A DNA stretch of 64,000 bases from Comamonadaceae bacterium (GCA_947447975.1 CANFLU010000008.1:29026-93025); one strand, 5' to 3'; positions 49,205-59,440 are shown, counted from the stretch's first letter. Notes: generated from the letters alone by a model not told the origin. Made by a program: numbers and translations.

Positions 49205-50539
49205 ATGATCCGCCATTACCTCAGCAAGCAAGATGCTGCGTCCCATTTGGTAGAACAAGTACCATTGCTTGGCTACCAGAGCGCGGGTGGCGTGCCATCG
49301 CTCTACATCAACCCCCACAAAACTTTCCAGACGCTGGAAGGTTTTGGCGGCGCCTTCACGGAATCTGCGGCCACCACCTGGAAAAAGTTGCCCTTGTCGC
49401 AGCAGCAAGAAGTGCTGCGCGCTTACTTTGACCCGGTGCAGGGGCACGGCTATACCTTTTGCCGGGTGCATATGAATAGCTGCGATTTTTCACTGGGCAA
49501 CTATGCGCATGTGGAGACGGCGGGCGATGTGGACTTGCATAGCTTTAGCATCGAGCGCGACCGCGTGGCCTTGTTGCCCATGATTCAGGCGGCGCAGCAA
49601 GTGGCTGGGCGCACACTGCAACTACTGGTGTCTCCCTGGAGCCCGCCGGCCTGGATGAAAAGTAATGGGCAGATGAATCGTGGCGGGCATTTGCTGCCCC
49701 AATACCGCGCGGCCTGGGCACGCTGTTTTGTGGAGTTCATACGCGCGTATGCAGCCGAAGGCGTGCCGGTGTGGGGCGTTTCGGTGCAAAACGAGCCCGA
49801 GGCAGTGCAGGCCTGGGACAGCTGTATTTACACCGCCGAAGAGGAGCGCGATTTTGTGCGCGACCACTTGGGGCCGACGCTGGCGGCAGCGGGCCTGGGG
49901 CATGTGCGCATCGTGATTTGGGACCACAACCGCGACCGCATGGTGGAGCGCGCTGACAAGGTGTTGAGCGACCCCCAAGCGGCGCAGTACATCTGGGGAA
50001 CCGGTTTTCATTGGTATGTGGAAGACCATTTTGAGCATGTGCAACTGCTGCACGATGCCTGGCCCGACAAGCACCTGCTATTTACCGAAGGCTGCCAGGA
50101 AGGCGGGCCGCATACCGGCGAATGGGCGGTGGGCGAGCGCTATGCGCGCTCCATCATCAACGACCTGAACCGCTGGACTGTGGGCTGGATCGACTGGAAC
50201 CTGTTGTTGGACGACACCGGCGGCCCCAACCATGTGGGCAATTTATGCAGTGCGCCGATATTGGCGAACCCGCACACCGGGTCTCTGGACTACCAAAGCT
50301 CGTATTACTACCTAGGGCATTTTTCGCGCTTTATCCGGCCCGGCGCCAAACGGATTTTGTGCGCCGCGACGCGCGAAGCCTTGGAGTGCTGCGGCTTTAT
50401 CAATACGGACGGCTCGATTGCCGTAGTGGTGTGCAACCGCAGCGATACCGCGATGGCGTTTGATTTGCACTGGTGCGGCCAGCACTACGCCACCGAGCTA
50501 GCGGCGCATGCGATAGCGACGTACGTGCAAGCGGCCTGA
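49205..50539 (+). CDS. GH30 family glycosidase (beta-1,6-glucanase/glucosylceramidase-like), no signal peptide
   Basis: LEGFGGAFTESAA, SPWSPPAWMKSNG, GVSVQNEPEAVQAWDSC, LLFTEGCQEGG; Met start at 49205. Confidence 0.92.
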   Translation: MIRHYLSKQDAASHLVEQVPLLGYQSAGGVPSLYINPHKTFQTLEGFGGAFTESAATTWKKLPLSQQQEVLRAYFDPVQGHGYTFCRVHMNSCDFSLGNYAHVETAGDVDLHSFSIERDRVALLPMIQAAQQVAGRTLQLLVSPWSPPAWMKSNGQMNRGGHLLPQYRAAWARCFVEFIRAYAAEGVPVWGVSVQNEPEAVQAWDSCIYTAEEERDFVRDHLGPTLAAAGLGHVRIVIWDHNRDRMVERADKVLSDPQAAQYIWGTGFHWYVEDHFEHVQLLHDAWPDKHLLFTEGCQEGGPHTGEWAVGERYARSIINDLNRWTVGWIDWNLLLDDTGGPNHVGNLCSAPILANPHTGSLDYQSSYYYLGHFSRFIRPGAKRILCAATREALECCGFINTDGSIAVVVCNRSDTAMAFDLHWCGQHYATELAAHAIATYVQAA

Positions 50540-50574
50540 GCGCCGCGCGTAAACCAGCTGCTAAGGGCCGGTGT

Positions 50575-51627
50575 TTACAAGGCCTGGCCTGCGGCGTCAA
50601 AGCCCAACACCGCATCCGCTGGGGCGCGCAGAAACACCATTTGCCCGGCCTGAAACGCGCCGCTGTTGGCGGCCACTTTGGCCTTGAGTAATTCGGCTAC
50701 GCCTTGCACACGCATATGGAGCACGGACGCGTCACCCAGGTGCTCGGCCAGCACCACGGTGGCGGCCACGCCCTCGCCGCTTGCGTGTACTTGCAGGTGT
50801 TCGGGGCGCACACCCAGGTGCTTTGCTCCGGCCAGGCGTTCACCGGCCAGGGTTTTCCATAGCGCCTGGTGGGCCAGCTCGGCCGCGCTGCCGGGCTGTT
50901 CGAGCAAGTTGATTTTGGGCGCGCCCATAAAGCCGGCCACAAACACATTGGCCGGGCGCTGGTACACCTCTAAGGGCGCACCGATTTGTTCGATCACCCC
51001 TTTGTTAAACACCGCGATACGGCTGCCCAAGGTCATGGCCTCGACCTGGTCGTGGGTAACGTAAATCATGGTGGTACCCAGCTCTTTGTGCAGCCGGGCC
51101 AGCTCCACGCGCATGTCCACGCGCAAGGCAGCGTCCAGATTGGACAGAGGTTCGTCAAACAAAAATACTTTGGGTTTGCGCACAATGGCGCGGCCAATGG
51201 CTACGCGCTGGCGCTGGCCGCCGGACAGCTCTTTGGGGTAGCGCTGCAAGAGTTCGGTCATGCGCAGAGTTTCGGCCGCTTGCTGCACCTGACGCTCGCG
51301 CTGGGCCTTAGACACACCGGCCATCTTTAGCGCAAAGCCCATGTTGTCGGCCACGGTCATATGCGGGTACAGGGCGTAGCTTTGGAACACCATGGCCGCG
51401 CCCCGATCGGAGGGGCGCACATCGTTGGCACGTAGGCCATCTATGCGCAGTTCGCCCGCACTGATGCTTTCCAGACCCGCGATCATGCGCAGCGTGGTGG
51501 TCTTGCCGCAGCCCGAGGGCCCGACAAAGACGAGAAACTCGCCATCGCGCACATCGATGTCGATGCCACGTATCACCTCGGTGGTGCCGTAGCTTTTGCG
51601 TATGCCTTGCAGCGTGACGGTGCCCAT
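50575..51627 (-). CDS. Carbohydrate ABC transporter ATP-binding protein (UgpC/MalK type)
   Basis: FVGPSGCGKTTTLRMIAGLE, LSGGQRQRVAIGRAIVR. Confidence 0.94.
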   Translation of the reverse strand: MGTVTLQGIRKSYGTTEVIRGIDIDVRDGEFLVFVGPSGCGKTTTLRMIAGLESISAGELRIDGLRANDVRPSDRGAAMVFQSYALYPHMTVADNMGFALKMAGVSKAQRERQVQQAAETLRMTELLQRYPKELSGGQRQRVAIGRAIVRKPKVFLFDEPLSNLDAALRVDMRVELARLHKELGTTMIYVTHDQVEAMTLGSRIAVFNKGVIEQIGAPLEVYQRPANVFVAGFMGAPKINLLEQPGSAAELAHQALWKTLAGERLAGAKHLGVRPEHLQVHASGEGVAATVVLAEHLGDASVLHMRVQGVAELLKAKVAANSGAFQAGQMVFLRAPADAVLGFDAAGQAL

Positions 51628-51656
51628 GGGTGTGTTCCTTGTTGCGGTGGGCGCTA

Positions 51657-53009
51657 TTAGGCGGCGCGCTGCACCTGAGTCTGGCCGGCCAGAAAGTCGC
51701 GGTACCACTTAGCGCTGTCTTTGAGGGTGCGCTGCTGGGTGTCGTAGTCCACATAGACAATGCCAAAGCGTTTGGCATAGCCCGAGGCCCATTCAAAGTT
51801 GTCCATTAGGCTCCAGACCATATAGCCCTTCATGGGCACACCTTGCGCCATGGCATGGTGTACCGCCGCGATATGGGTTTGCAGATAGCGTATGCGGTCG
51901 GCGTCATGTACCTGGCCATTGACCAGGGGGTCTTTGAAGGCGCCGCCGTTTTCAGTAATCAATAGCGAAGGCACCGGATAGTCTTGGTGCAAACGCAGCA
52001 ACAACTCGGTCAGTCCCTGGGGATAGACCTCCCAGTCCATTTCGGTCACTTCCAGGCCGCTGCTGTGCACGTCGTAACTGCCTTGTGCGCGCACCACGGT
52101 GCGCGAGTAGTAATTGATGCCCATGAAGTCCATAGGCGTGGCGATGATGTCCATATCGCCTTCCTGAATCGGAGGCGCGTCGTCCCCGAGATGTTCCAGG
52201 ATGTCTTGCGGGTAGCTCGCTTTGTACAGCGGGTCCATAAACCAGCGCACCAGGCGGCCATCGTCAAGCCGGGCTTTGACCAGGTCTTGCGGGCTGTCGG
52301 TGGCAGCGTGGATGGGCGAGAGATTGAGCACAATGCCCAGTTCCGCTTTGCAGCCCACTTCGCGCAGAGCGCGTACTGCCATGCCATGACTCAGCAGCAA
52401 ATGGTGGGCCGCGCGCATAGCGATGCCACGCTCTTTGATACCGGGCGCGAAGATGCCGGTCTCGTAGCCCAGGATGGCCATGACCCAGGGTTCGTTGTGC
52501 GTGGCAATCGAGGCCACGCGGTCGCCTAAACGTTGGTGCATGCCCAGGGCGTAGTCGACAAAACGGTGGACGGTGTCGCGGTTAGCCCAGCCGCCCTGGT
52601 CTTGCAAGGCTTGGGGCAAGTCCCAGTGGTTGAGCGTGAGGTAAGGCGCCAATCCGCGTTCGAGCATGCCGTCGACCAGGCGCTCGTAAAAGTCCAGGCC
52701 TTGGCGGTTCCAGGCGCCACTTCCCAAGGGTTGCACGCGTGGCCAGGATACCGAAAAACGGTAGGTATTGACGCCCAGCTTGGCGATCAGGTCCAGGTCC
52801 GACTCCCAGCGCTGGTAGTGCTCGCAGGCACGGCTGCCATCGGTGCCGTCGGCGATAGCGCCGGGTTGGGCGCAAAACGTATCCCAAACTGACGGGCCGC
52901 GCCCATCGCTGGCCGTGGCGCCTTCAATCTGGAAGGCACTGGTGGCGACGCCCCAGACAAAATCATGCGGGAAACAAGCTTTGAGTTCTAAGTCGGTAAG
53001 GGATGACAT
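51657..53009 (-). CDS. GH1 family beta-glucosidase
   Basis: FVWGVATSAFQIEGA, THNEPWV, LLITENGGAF, YMVWSLMDNFEWASGY. Confidence 0.95.
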   Translation of the reverse strand: MSSLTDLELKACFPHDFVWGVATSAFQIEGATASDGRGPSVWDTFCAQPGAIADGTDGSRACEHYQRWESDLDLIAKLGVNTYRFSVSWPRVQPLGSGAWNRQGLDFYERLVDGMLERGLAPYLTLNHWDLPQALQDQGGWANRDTVHRFVDYALGMHQRLGDRVASIATHNEPWVMAILGYETGIFAPGIKERGIAMRAAHHLLLSHGMAVRALREVGCKAELGIVLNLSPIHAATDSPQDLVKARLDDGRLVRWFMDPLYKASYPQDILEHLGDDAPPIQEGDMDIIATPMDFMGINYYSRTVVRAQGSYDVHSSGLEVTEMDWEVYPQGLTELLLRLHQDYPVPSLLITENGGAFKDPLVNGQVHDADRIRYLQTHIAAVHHAMAQGVPMKGYMVWSLMDNFEWASGYAKRFGIVYVDYDTQQRTLKDSAKWYRDFLAGQTQVQRAA

Positions 53010-53051
53010 GGTTCTGATTTCGACAGTTCTTTGATAACGTCCAAGGAATAC

Positions 53052-53891
53052 TTATTTCACCGCGCCCGCGGTCAGGCCGTCGATCAAACGGCGCGAGGAA
53101 ATCGCAAATAAAACCAACAGCGGCAAGGTCGCAATGGCAGAGCCGGCCATGACAGCGCCCCACTCGGTATTGACCGGGCTTTGCATGCTGCGCAAGGCCA
53201 AGGGCAAGGTGTACATGTCGGGGGAACGCATGACGATCAGCGGGCCGATGAAGTTATTCCACGAGGCGATGAAGGTGATGAGGCCTAACGTGCCCATAGC
53301 CGGTTTAAGCAAAGGCAAGACGATGCGCCAGTAAATGCCCAACTCGCCGCAGCCGTCCATGCGCGCCGCTTCGATGAGCTCGCGCGGGATGGCGCTGCTG
53401 ATGAACTGGCGCATCATGAAAATACCGAAAGCACTGGCAGCACCGGGGATGTAGAGCGCGCGCGGCTGGTCGATCCAGCCAAAGGTGTCCATGATCATGA
53501 AGCTGGGAATCATGCCCAGAAACGAAGGCAGCAGCATGGTGCCCATGACCAGGGTGAACAAGGGCTGCTTGAAGCGAAAGTGAAACATCGCAAATGCATA
53601 GCCACCCATAGAACAAAACAACAGCGTTAGCGCGGTGGACGCCAGGCCCACATACAAACTCCAGCCCAGGCTGCGCCAGAAGGGAATCTTGGTGGTCAAG
53701 ATATCCAAATTAGCCATAAAGCTGTTGCCGAAAAACAGCGGCGGCGGCAGGTTGAATATTTCGGTGCGCGAATGGCTGGCAAACACGAACATGAAATAAA
53801 AAGGCAGCAGCATCACCACCGCGCCCAGCGCCACCATGGCATAGGCGGCGCGCGGCGCCAGTTGGCTCGGGGCGGACGATGCGCTACTCAT
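53052..53891 (-). CDS. Carbohydrate ABC transporter permease
   Basis: EAA-loop ELIEAARMDGCGELGIYWRIVLPLLKPAMG. Confidence 0.92.
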   Translation of the reverse strand: MSSASSAPSQLAPRAAYAMVALGAVVMLLPFYFMFVFASHSRTEIFNLPPPLFFGNSFMANLDILTTKIPFWRSLGWSLYVGLASTALTLLFCSMGGYAFAMFHFRFKQPLFTLVMGTMLLPSFLGMIPSFMIMDTFGWIDQPRALYIPGAASAFGIFMMRQFISSAIPRELIEAARMDGCGELGIYWRIVLPLLKPAMGTLGLITFIASWNNFIGPLIVMRSPDMYTLPLALRSMQSPVNTEWGAVMAGSAIATLPLLVLFAISSRRLIDGLTAGAVK

Positions 53892-54811
53892 GCGGAGGGG
53901 CCGCGCGGCTTGAAGGCGCGGTTGGTCAGCCAGGTCAAAACTGCCACAAAGACAAACAAGAGCCAGGACAGCGCGCTGGCGCCGCCAAAGTCATTGAACT
54001 CGAAGGCCGTGCGGTACATATACATGGCGGTAGTCATGCCGCTTTGGTCGGTGCCGCCACGCCCGCCCGTCAGGATAAAGGGCTCTTCAAACAACTGCAA
54101 ACCGCCGATCACGCTGAGCGTGACGCCGAAATAAATCATGGGCTGCAAGCTGGGCAGCGTGATAAACCAAAACTGCTGCCAACGCCCTGCTCCGTCCATG
54201 GTGGCCGCTTCGTAAATATCGGCGGGAATGGTTTGCAAGGCTGCCAGGTAAAGCACGGTGTTAAAGCCCACGTAGCGCCAAAACACCACCAGCGAAATCG
54301 CGGGCTTGACGTTTTCTGCCCGACCCAGCCAGTCCACGCCTTGCGACGGTGTGATCCATGCCAGCCCCGGTAATTCGTGCATGGCTAGCAAAGCCTGGTT
54401 GATCAGTCCATAGTCGGTGGAAAACAAGGTGCTGAACATCATGGCGATGGCCACGGTGCTGGTGATATAGGGCAAGAAGTAGGCACCGATCACGAAATTG
54501 CGGCTGCGCTTGAAGGACGTGTGGATAAAGTAGGCCAGCGGTATCGCCACCAGGTGCTGCGGCACACCGGACACCAGCGCCAGCCAGGCGGTGTTTTTCA
54601 GGGATTTCCAGAACCATTCGTCGCTAATGGCGAAGGCGAAATTGTCTAGACCGACAAATTTCATGGCCGACAAGCCGGCCGTTGGCTCCCAGCTTTGAAA
54701 GGCCAGGTAAAAAGAAAACAGCAGCGGAAAAACGCCGAACACCAAGAACAGCAGGACAAAGGGGCTGAGCAGCACATAAGGTACGGCGGCGGGGGACAAA
54801 CGCGGGGTCAT
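53888..54811 (-). CDS. Sugar ABC transporter permease
   Basis: EAA-loop DIYEAATMDGAGRWQQFWFITLPSLQP; 4-nt overlap with next permease. Confidence 0.92.
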   Translation of the reverse strand: MTPRLSPAAVPYVLLSPFVLLFLVFGVFPLLFSFYLAFQSWEPTAGLSAMKFVGLDNFAFAISDEWFWKSLKNTAWLALVSGVPQHLVAIPLAYFIHTSFKRSRNFVIGAYFLPYITSTVAIAMMFSTLFSTDYGLINQALLAMHELPGLAWITPSQGVDWLGRAENVKPAISLVVFWRYVGFNTVLYLAALQTIPADIYEAATMDGAGRWQQFWFITLPSLQPMIYFGVTLSVIGGLQLFEEPFILTGGRGGTDQSGMTTAMYMYRTAFEFNDFGGASALSWLLFVFVAVLTWLTNRAFKPRGPSA

Positions 54812-54869
54812 GCGATGGGCTCTTGGTTAGGCGTTTGTCGGGTGTAAAGCTGCGGTAGGCGAGGAAGGC

Positions 54870-56126
54870 TTAGCGCTTGACGCGGCGCTCTAGCAAGGCC
54901 TTGGCGTCGGCCAGCGCGGTGCGCACGTCTTTACCCTGGTCCAGCACTTTGTCCAGCTCGGTATTAATGATTTCTTCGGCGATGGGGTCAAGCTTGTGCA
55001 CATTGACCGCATTGATTTTTTGTGCGGCTTCGCGCCAAATCAGCCGCGCTTTTTGGCCGCCCAAAAATTCAATCGGCTGGTCAAAGAATGCGTCTTTATG
55101 CGTTTCGATCAGGGCGGGGAACGCGTCCTGTGATTTGAAGGCGGCCAGTTGCTGCTCTGGGGTGAGCGTCATCATGTAGATAAAGTCTGCGGCCAAGGCT
55201 TTGTTCTTTGCGCCTTTGGGAATGCTGTAAAAACTGCCGCCCCACGATGCAAAGGCTTTTTCGGGCAATTGGGCCGCGCGCCACAGACCCTTGGTTTCAG
55301 GGGCGAGCCAGTTGTTCAGATGGCCGGCCAACCAGGCGCCAGACATTTGGGTAGCAATAGTGCCGCGCTTAAAGCCTTCGGACCATTCGTTGGACCAGGC
55401 GCCGATTTTCCCGTCCAGCTTTTGGTCGCGCACTTTTTTCGCCATCTCAAAAGCGCGCACAAAGCGGGGCGAATCGACCAGCACTTTGCCGGTTTTATCT
55501 ATGTACATGGCCTCGCCGGTTTTTAGGTCGGCGCGAATCATGATGTCTTTGACGTCGCGCGCATGGGCCACCAAGTAAGCGCCGGTGGCGGACTTGATCT
55601 TCAGGCCTGAGTTGACAAAGCTGTCCCAGGACTGGGTCAGGTCGGCTTCGGTCAGGCCCGCTTTTTTCAGGATATCGGTGCGGTACAGCAAAGTACCCGG
55701 GCCGATGTCGGTGGGCATCGCCACCAAGGCGCCACCGGTGGACATGCCCTGCGCGTAAGCAAAAGGCACGATGCGCGCGCGCTGCGCCTGCAAGTTGTAA
55801 GGGGCTGCGCCCAAATCTTCCAGCCCGCCGCCTTCGGCAAATCGGCCCACATAACCGTACTCCACCACCATCACGTCCGGCAGGTTGGATGAGGTGGACA
55901 GGGCCGTGGTCATGGCGGTGTGGTGGTCAGGGTAGGCCCGGCTGGTGATCTTGACCTCCACGTCCGGGTGCTTTTTCTTGAAGGCCGGAATCGCCGCCTT
56001 GGCGATCTCGTCCACCGCCGGGAAAGCCGCGATATTGAGCACCGTCTGCGCTAACGCAGCGCCCAATCCCGTGGCCAGCCAAAGGACGGATATTCGTAAA
56101 GTGCGGCCAAAGATTCGCTGTGCCAT
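54870..56126 (-). CDS. Extracellular sugar-binding protein of ABC transporter
   Basis: Signal peptide; family 1 solute-binding architecture (IPAFKKKHPDVEVKI). Confidence 0.9.
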   Translation of the reverse strand: MAQRIFGRTLRISVLWLATGLGAALAQTVLNIAAFPAVDEIAKAAIPAFKKKHPDVEVKITSRAYPDHHTAMTTALSTSSNLPDVMVVEYGYVGRFAEGGGLEDLGAAPYNLQAQRARIVPFAYAQGMSTGGALVAMPTDIGPGTLLYRTDILKKAGLTEADLTQSWDSFVNSGLKIKSATGAYLVAHARDVKDIMIRADLKTGEAMYIDKTGKVLVDSPRFVRAFEMAKKVRDQKLDGKIGAWSNEWSEGFKRGTIATQMSGAWLAGHLNNWLAPETKGLWRAAQLPEKAFASWGGSFYSIPKGAKNKALAADFIYMMTLTPEQQLAAFKSQDAFPALIETHKDAFFDQPIEFLGGQKARLIWREAAQKINAVNVHKLDPIAEEIINTELDKVLDQGKDVRTALADAKALLERRVKR

Positions 56127-56194
56127 AGGCGCCTTTTGAAATGGTGGTGGAAAAAAGCCGATAAAACCGATTTCTAACAGCCTACAGACTGTTT

Positions 56195-56208
56195 TGAAAG
56201 CGCTTTCA
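56195..56208. promoter_or_regulatory. Palindromic LacI-family operator TGAAAGCGCTTTCA
   Basis: Perfect palindrome upstream of the ABC/GH1 operon. Confidence 0.85.
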
Positions 56209-56257
56209 ACAAATTATAAGAGCGGGATTTAGGCCTGCGCCCTAGGGTATTCCCGCA

Positions 56258-57310
56258 TCACGCGCGGCGGTTGTCGCTGGATGCGCGTACCAGCAGCGCT
56301 GGGGCCGGCAGCTGCTCGGTGGGGGTATTGCCCGCCAACAGCGCAAGCATTGCGGCAGCAGCCAGGCGGCCCAGGTCATAGGCCGGCTGTTGAATCGTAC
56401 TGAGCGGCGGGGTGGCATACATAGAAGTGGGCAAATCGTCAAAACCAATCAGGGCGACGTCTTTCGGAACGCGCAAGCCGCTTTGAAACAAGCCCAGCGC
56501 CGCGCCCGAGGCCATCTGGTCATTCGACGCAAAGATGGCACTAAAAGGCAGACCTTGTTGCACGAGGTAGTGGGCCGCCTCCAGGCCGCTGACCTCGTGG
56601 TACTGACCGGGCACCACCAGGCGCGGGTCAAACGCGATCTTCGCATCGGCCAGCGCATGGCGGTAGCCGCGCATGCGCTCTGCCGCGTCTGGGTGCTCAC
56701 CGGCGCCGGCGATAAACGCAATCTGCCGGTGGCCTTGGGCAATCAAATGCTCGGTAGCCATGCGTGCGCCGTTGAAATTGTCGAAATTGAGCGAGTAGAG
56801 CTGCGGGCCACGCAGGTCACGCCCGGTCACCACCATAGGCAATGCCTGGGCACAAGCCTCCAGCGCGGCATCGGATAAGCGCGGCATCAGCACCACAATG
56901 CCGTCCACACGCCGCGAGCGCAGCACATCCAGGCAGCGGGCCTCGGCTGCCGGGTCCCAATGTGCGCTCATAAAGAGGGGGCTGTAACCGGCAGGGTCTA
57001 AGGCGTCTTCAATACCGCGCAAGGCAGCGCCATAAAACGGGCTGTCGATGGCCTGGGTGACAACGCCGATGCTGAAAGTCTTGCCGCCGGCCAGTCCGCG
57101 GGCCAAGGGGTTGGGCACAAAACCCAATGCTTGCGTAGCATCCATCACCGCCTGGCGCTTGGCTTCACTGACCACGGCCGTGCCATTCAATATGCGCGAC
57201 ACCGTGCTGGGCGATACGCCTGCCCGCTTGGCCACCATTTCCAGGGTCACTGTCACCCGTTCGGGCGCAGTTGACGCAGCAGATGGAGGTGACGGTGTTT
57301 TATTTTTCAT
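56258..57310 (-). CDS. LacI family transcriptional regulator
   Basis: VTLEMVAKRAGVSPSTVSRILNGTAVVSEAKRQAV HTH plus periplasmic-binding-like domain. Confidence 0.95.
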   Translation of the reverse strand: MKNKTPSPPSAASTAPERVTVTLEMVAKRAGVSPSTVSRILNGTAVVSEAKRQAVMDATQALGFVPNPLARGLAGGKTFSIGVVTQAIDSPFYGAALRGIEDALDPAGYSPLFMSAHWDPAAEARCLDVLRSRRVDGIVVLMPRLSDAALEACAQALPMVVTGRDLRGPQLYSLNFDNFNGARMATEHLIAQGHRQIAFIAGAGEHPDAAERMRGYRHALADAKIAFDPRLVVPGQYHEVSGLEAAHYLVQQGLPFSAIFASNDQMASGAALGLFQSGLRVPKDVALIGFDDLPTSMYATPPLSTIQQPAYDLGRLAAAAMLALLAGNTPTEQLPAPALLVRASSDNRRA

Positions 57311-57355
57311 GCACTTGTTGAAATAGCGACCTTATGTAAAGGCTTATCGCATTCT

Positions 57356-57369
57356 TGAAACCGCTTTCT
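57356..57369. promoter_or_regulatory. Degenerate LacI-type operator TGAAACCGCTTTCT
   Basis: 12/14 match to the perfect palindrome, between divergent lacI-type gene and gspC. Confidence 0.5.
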
Positions 57370-57439
57370 ATCATACCGCCATGTGATAAACGACCCTGAT
57401 TGAAGCGTGCCGCGCATTGATTTCCCGGATAATCAGCGC

Positions 57440-57883
57440 ATGCAATGGAGCGTGTTTCAAATCTGGTGGATCCGAGCGGTCACTTTTCTAGTGGCCGTGT
57501 TGCTTAGTGGCAGCGCCGTCTGGTGGGGCGTGACCTTGAGCAATTCCGCGCCTTGGCAGCCTGCAGTGTCTGTCGCACCGTCTGTGCAATTGGATGTGGC
57601 TTTGCTGGCACAGGCCTTGGGCGCCGGAACCACGACCGCTAAGCCAGTGCCCGCCGCTGCCCCCTTGGCCATTCAACTGCTGGGCGTGGTAAGTGGTGCC
57701 GGCGGCAAAGGCCATGCGCTACTGGTAGTGGGGGACGCACCGCCCAAGACCTTTAAAGTAGGAAGCGCGCTAGGAGAGGGTCTGTATTTGCAATCCGTGG
57801 GTCCGCGCAGCGCGCAAGTGGGCGCGGACATGAAGGGGCCGGCACGACAGGTATTGGAACTACCGCCCTTGAGCAAGCCTTAG
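57440..57883 (+). CDS. gspC: Type II secretion protein GspC (isolated)
   Basis: Single TM, then LAIQLLGVVSGAGGKGHALLVVGDAPPKTFKVG HR-like domain; GTG at 57407 is an alternative start. Confidence 0.8.
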   Translation: MQWSVFQIWWIRAVTFLVAVLLSGSAVWWGVTLSNSAPWQPAVSVAPSVQLDVALLAQALGAGTTTAKPVPAAAPLAIQLLGVVSGAGGKGHALLVVGDAPPKTFKVGSALGEGLYLQSVGPRSAQVGADMKGPARQVLELPPLSKP

Positions 57884-58004
57884 GCCAGTGATCCGCTTAC
57901 TTTTATCCCATGAACAAGGGGCGCTTAAGGCGAGGCCATGGCGCTGGGCATTAATCAGTTAAGCTCACAATCGACAAATATTTGCTATTCAGAGGAGTGT
58001 TTTC

Positions 58005-59135
58005 ATGCACATAGGCGTCCCCGCCGAAACCGTTGCCGGCGAGACCCGGGTAGCGGCGACCCCGGAAACAGTCAAAAAAATCATTGCCCAAGGCCACACG
58101 GTCGCGGTGCAAGCCGGTGCCGGTGTGGCCGCCAGCGTGACCGATGCGGCCTTTGAGGCCGTGGGTGCGCAAATCACCGACGCAACCGGTGCTTTGGGTG
58201 CCGAACTGGTGCTCAAAGTGCGCGCACCGTCAGCGGCCGAGTTGCCACACATGAAGTCCGGCAGCGCACTGGTGGGCATGCTCAACCCCTTTGATGCAGA
58301 AGGCTTGCAGCGTATCGCCACCGCCGGGTTGACCAGCTTTGCACTTGAAGCCGCACCGCGCACCACGCGCGCGCAAAGCATGGATGTCTTGTCCTCGCAG
58401 GCCAATATCGCCGGTTACAAAGCCGTGATGATGGCGGCCGACAAATACCAGCGCTTTTTCCCCATGTTGATGACTGCGGCCGGAACCGTCAAGGCCGCGC
58501 GCGTCGTCATTCTGGGCGTGGGCGTAGCAGGTTTGCAGGCGATTGCCACTGCCAAGCGCTTGGGGGCAGTAATCGAAGCCTCGGATGTACGCCCCAGCGT
58601 GAAAGAACAAGTGGAGTCACTTGGTGCCAAGTTCATTGATGTGCCCTATGAAACCGCCGAAGAAAAAGAAGCCGCCGAAGGCGTGGGCGGTTATGCGCGG
58701 CCCATGCCGGCAAGTTGGCTGGAGCGCCAGAAAATCGAAGTGGCCAAGCGGGTAGCGCAGGCCGACGCGGTCATTTCGACCGCCCTGATTCCAGGCCGCG
58801 CCGCGCCGGTGCTCATCACTGAGGACATGGTCAAGAGCATGAAACCGGGCTCGGTCATCATCGACCTGGCAGCCGGTAAAGGCGCCAATGGCCTAGGGGG
58901 CAACTGCCCCTTGAGCGAAGCCGATCGCACGGTCATCAAGCATGGCGTCACCTTAGTGGGCGACACCAATTTGCCCGCACTGGTGGCCGCAGACGCCTCT
59001 GCGCTGTATGCGCGCAATGTGCTGGACTTTTTGAAACTGGTGTTACCCAAGGACAAGGGCTTCACGGTTGACATGGAAGACGACATCGTGGCGGCCTGCC
59101 TTATGACGCAGGGCGGCGAAGTCAAAAGGAAATAA
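58005..59135 (+). CDS. pntAA: NAD(P) transhydrogenase subunit alpha part 1
   Basis: [42 protein letters not shown]. Confidence 0.95.
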   Translation: MHIGVPAETVAGETRVAATPETVKKIIAQGHTVAVQAGAGVAASVTDAAFEAVGAQITDATGALGAELVLKVRAPSAAELPHMKSGSALVGMLNPFDAEGLQRIATAGLTSFALEAAPRTTRAQSMDVLSSQANIAGYKAVMMAADKYQRFFPMLMTAAGTVKAARVVILGVGVAGLQAIATAKRLGAVIEASDVRPSVKEQVESLGAKFIDVPYETAEEKEAAEGVGGYARPMPASWLERQKIEVAKRVAQADAVISTALIPGRAAPVLITEDMVKSMKPGSVIIDLAAGKGANGLGGNCPLSEADRTVIKHGVTLVGDTNLPALVAADASALYARNVLDFLKLVLPKDKGFTVDMEDDIVAACLMTQGGEVKRK

Positions 59136-59137
59136 GC

Positions 59138-59440
59138 ATGGACCACACCACTACCAACCTCATTATTTTCGTACTGGCGATTTATGTGGGCTACCACGTC
59201 GTCTGGAACGTCACCCCCGCATTGCATACACCGCTGATGGCAGTGACCAATGCGGTCTCGGCCATCATCATCGTCGGCGCCATGCTGGCAGCGGCGCTCA
59301 CAGTCACGCCATTAGGTAAAACCATGGGCGTGCTAGCCGTGGCTTTGGCCGCAGTCAATGTGTTCGGCGGCTTTTTGGTCACTCGGCGCATGCTCGAGAT
59401 GTTCAAGAAAAAAGCCCCCAAGGCAGGAGCTGGCAAATGA
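59138..59440 (+). CDS. pntAB: NAD(P) transhydrogenase subunit alpha part 2
   Basis: [31 protein letters not shown]. Confidence 0.95.
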   Translation: MDHTTTNLIIFVLAIYVGYHVVWNVTPALHTPLMAVTNAVSAIIIVGAMLAAALTVTPLGKTMGVLAVALAAVNVFGGFLVTRRMLEMFKKKAPKAGAGK

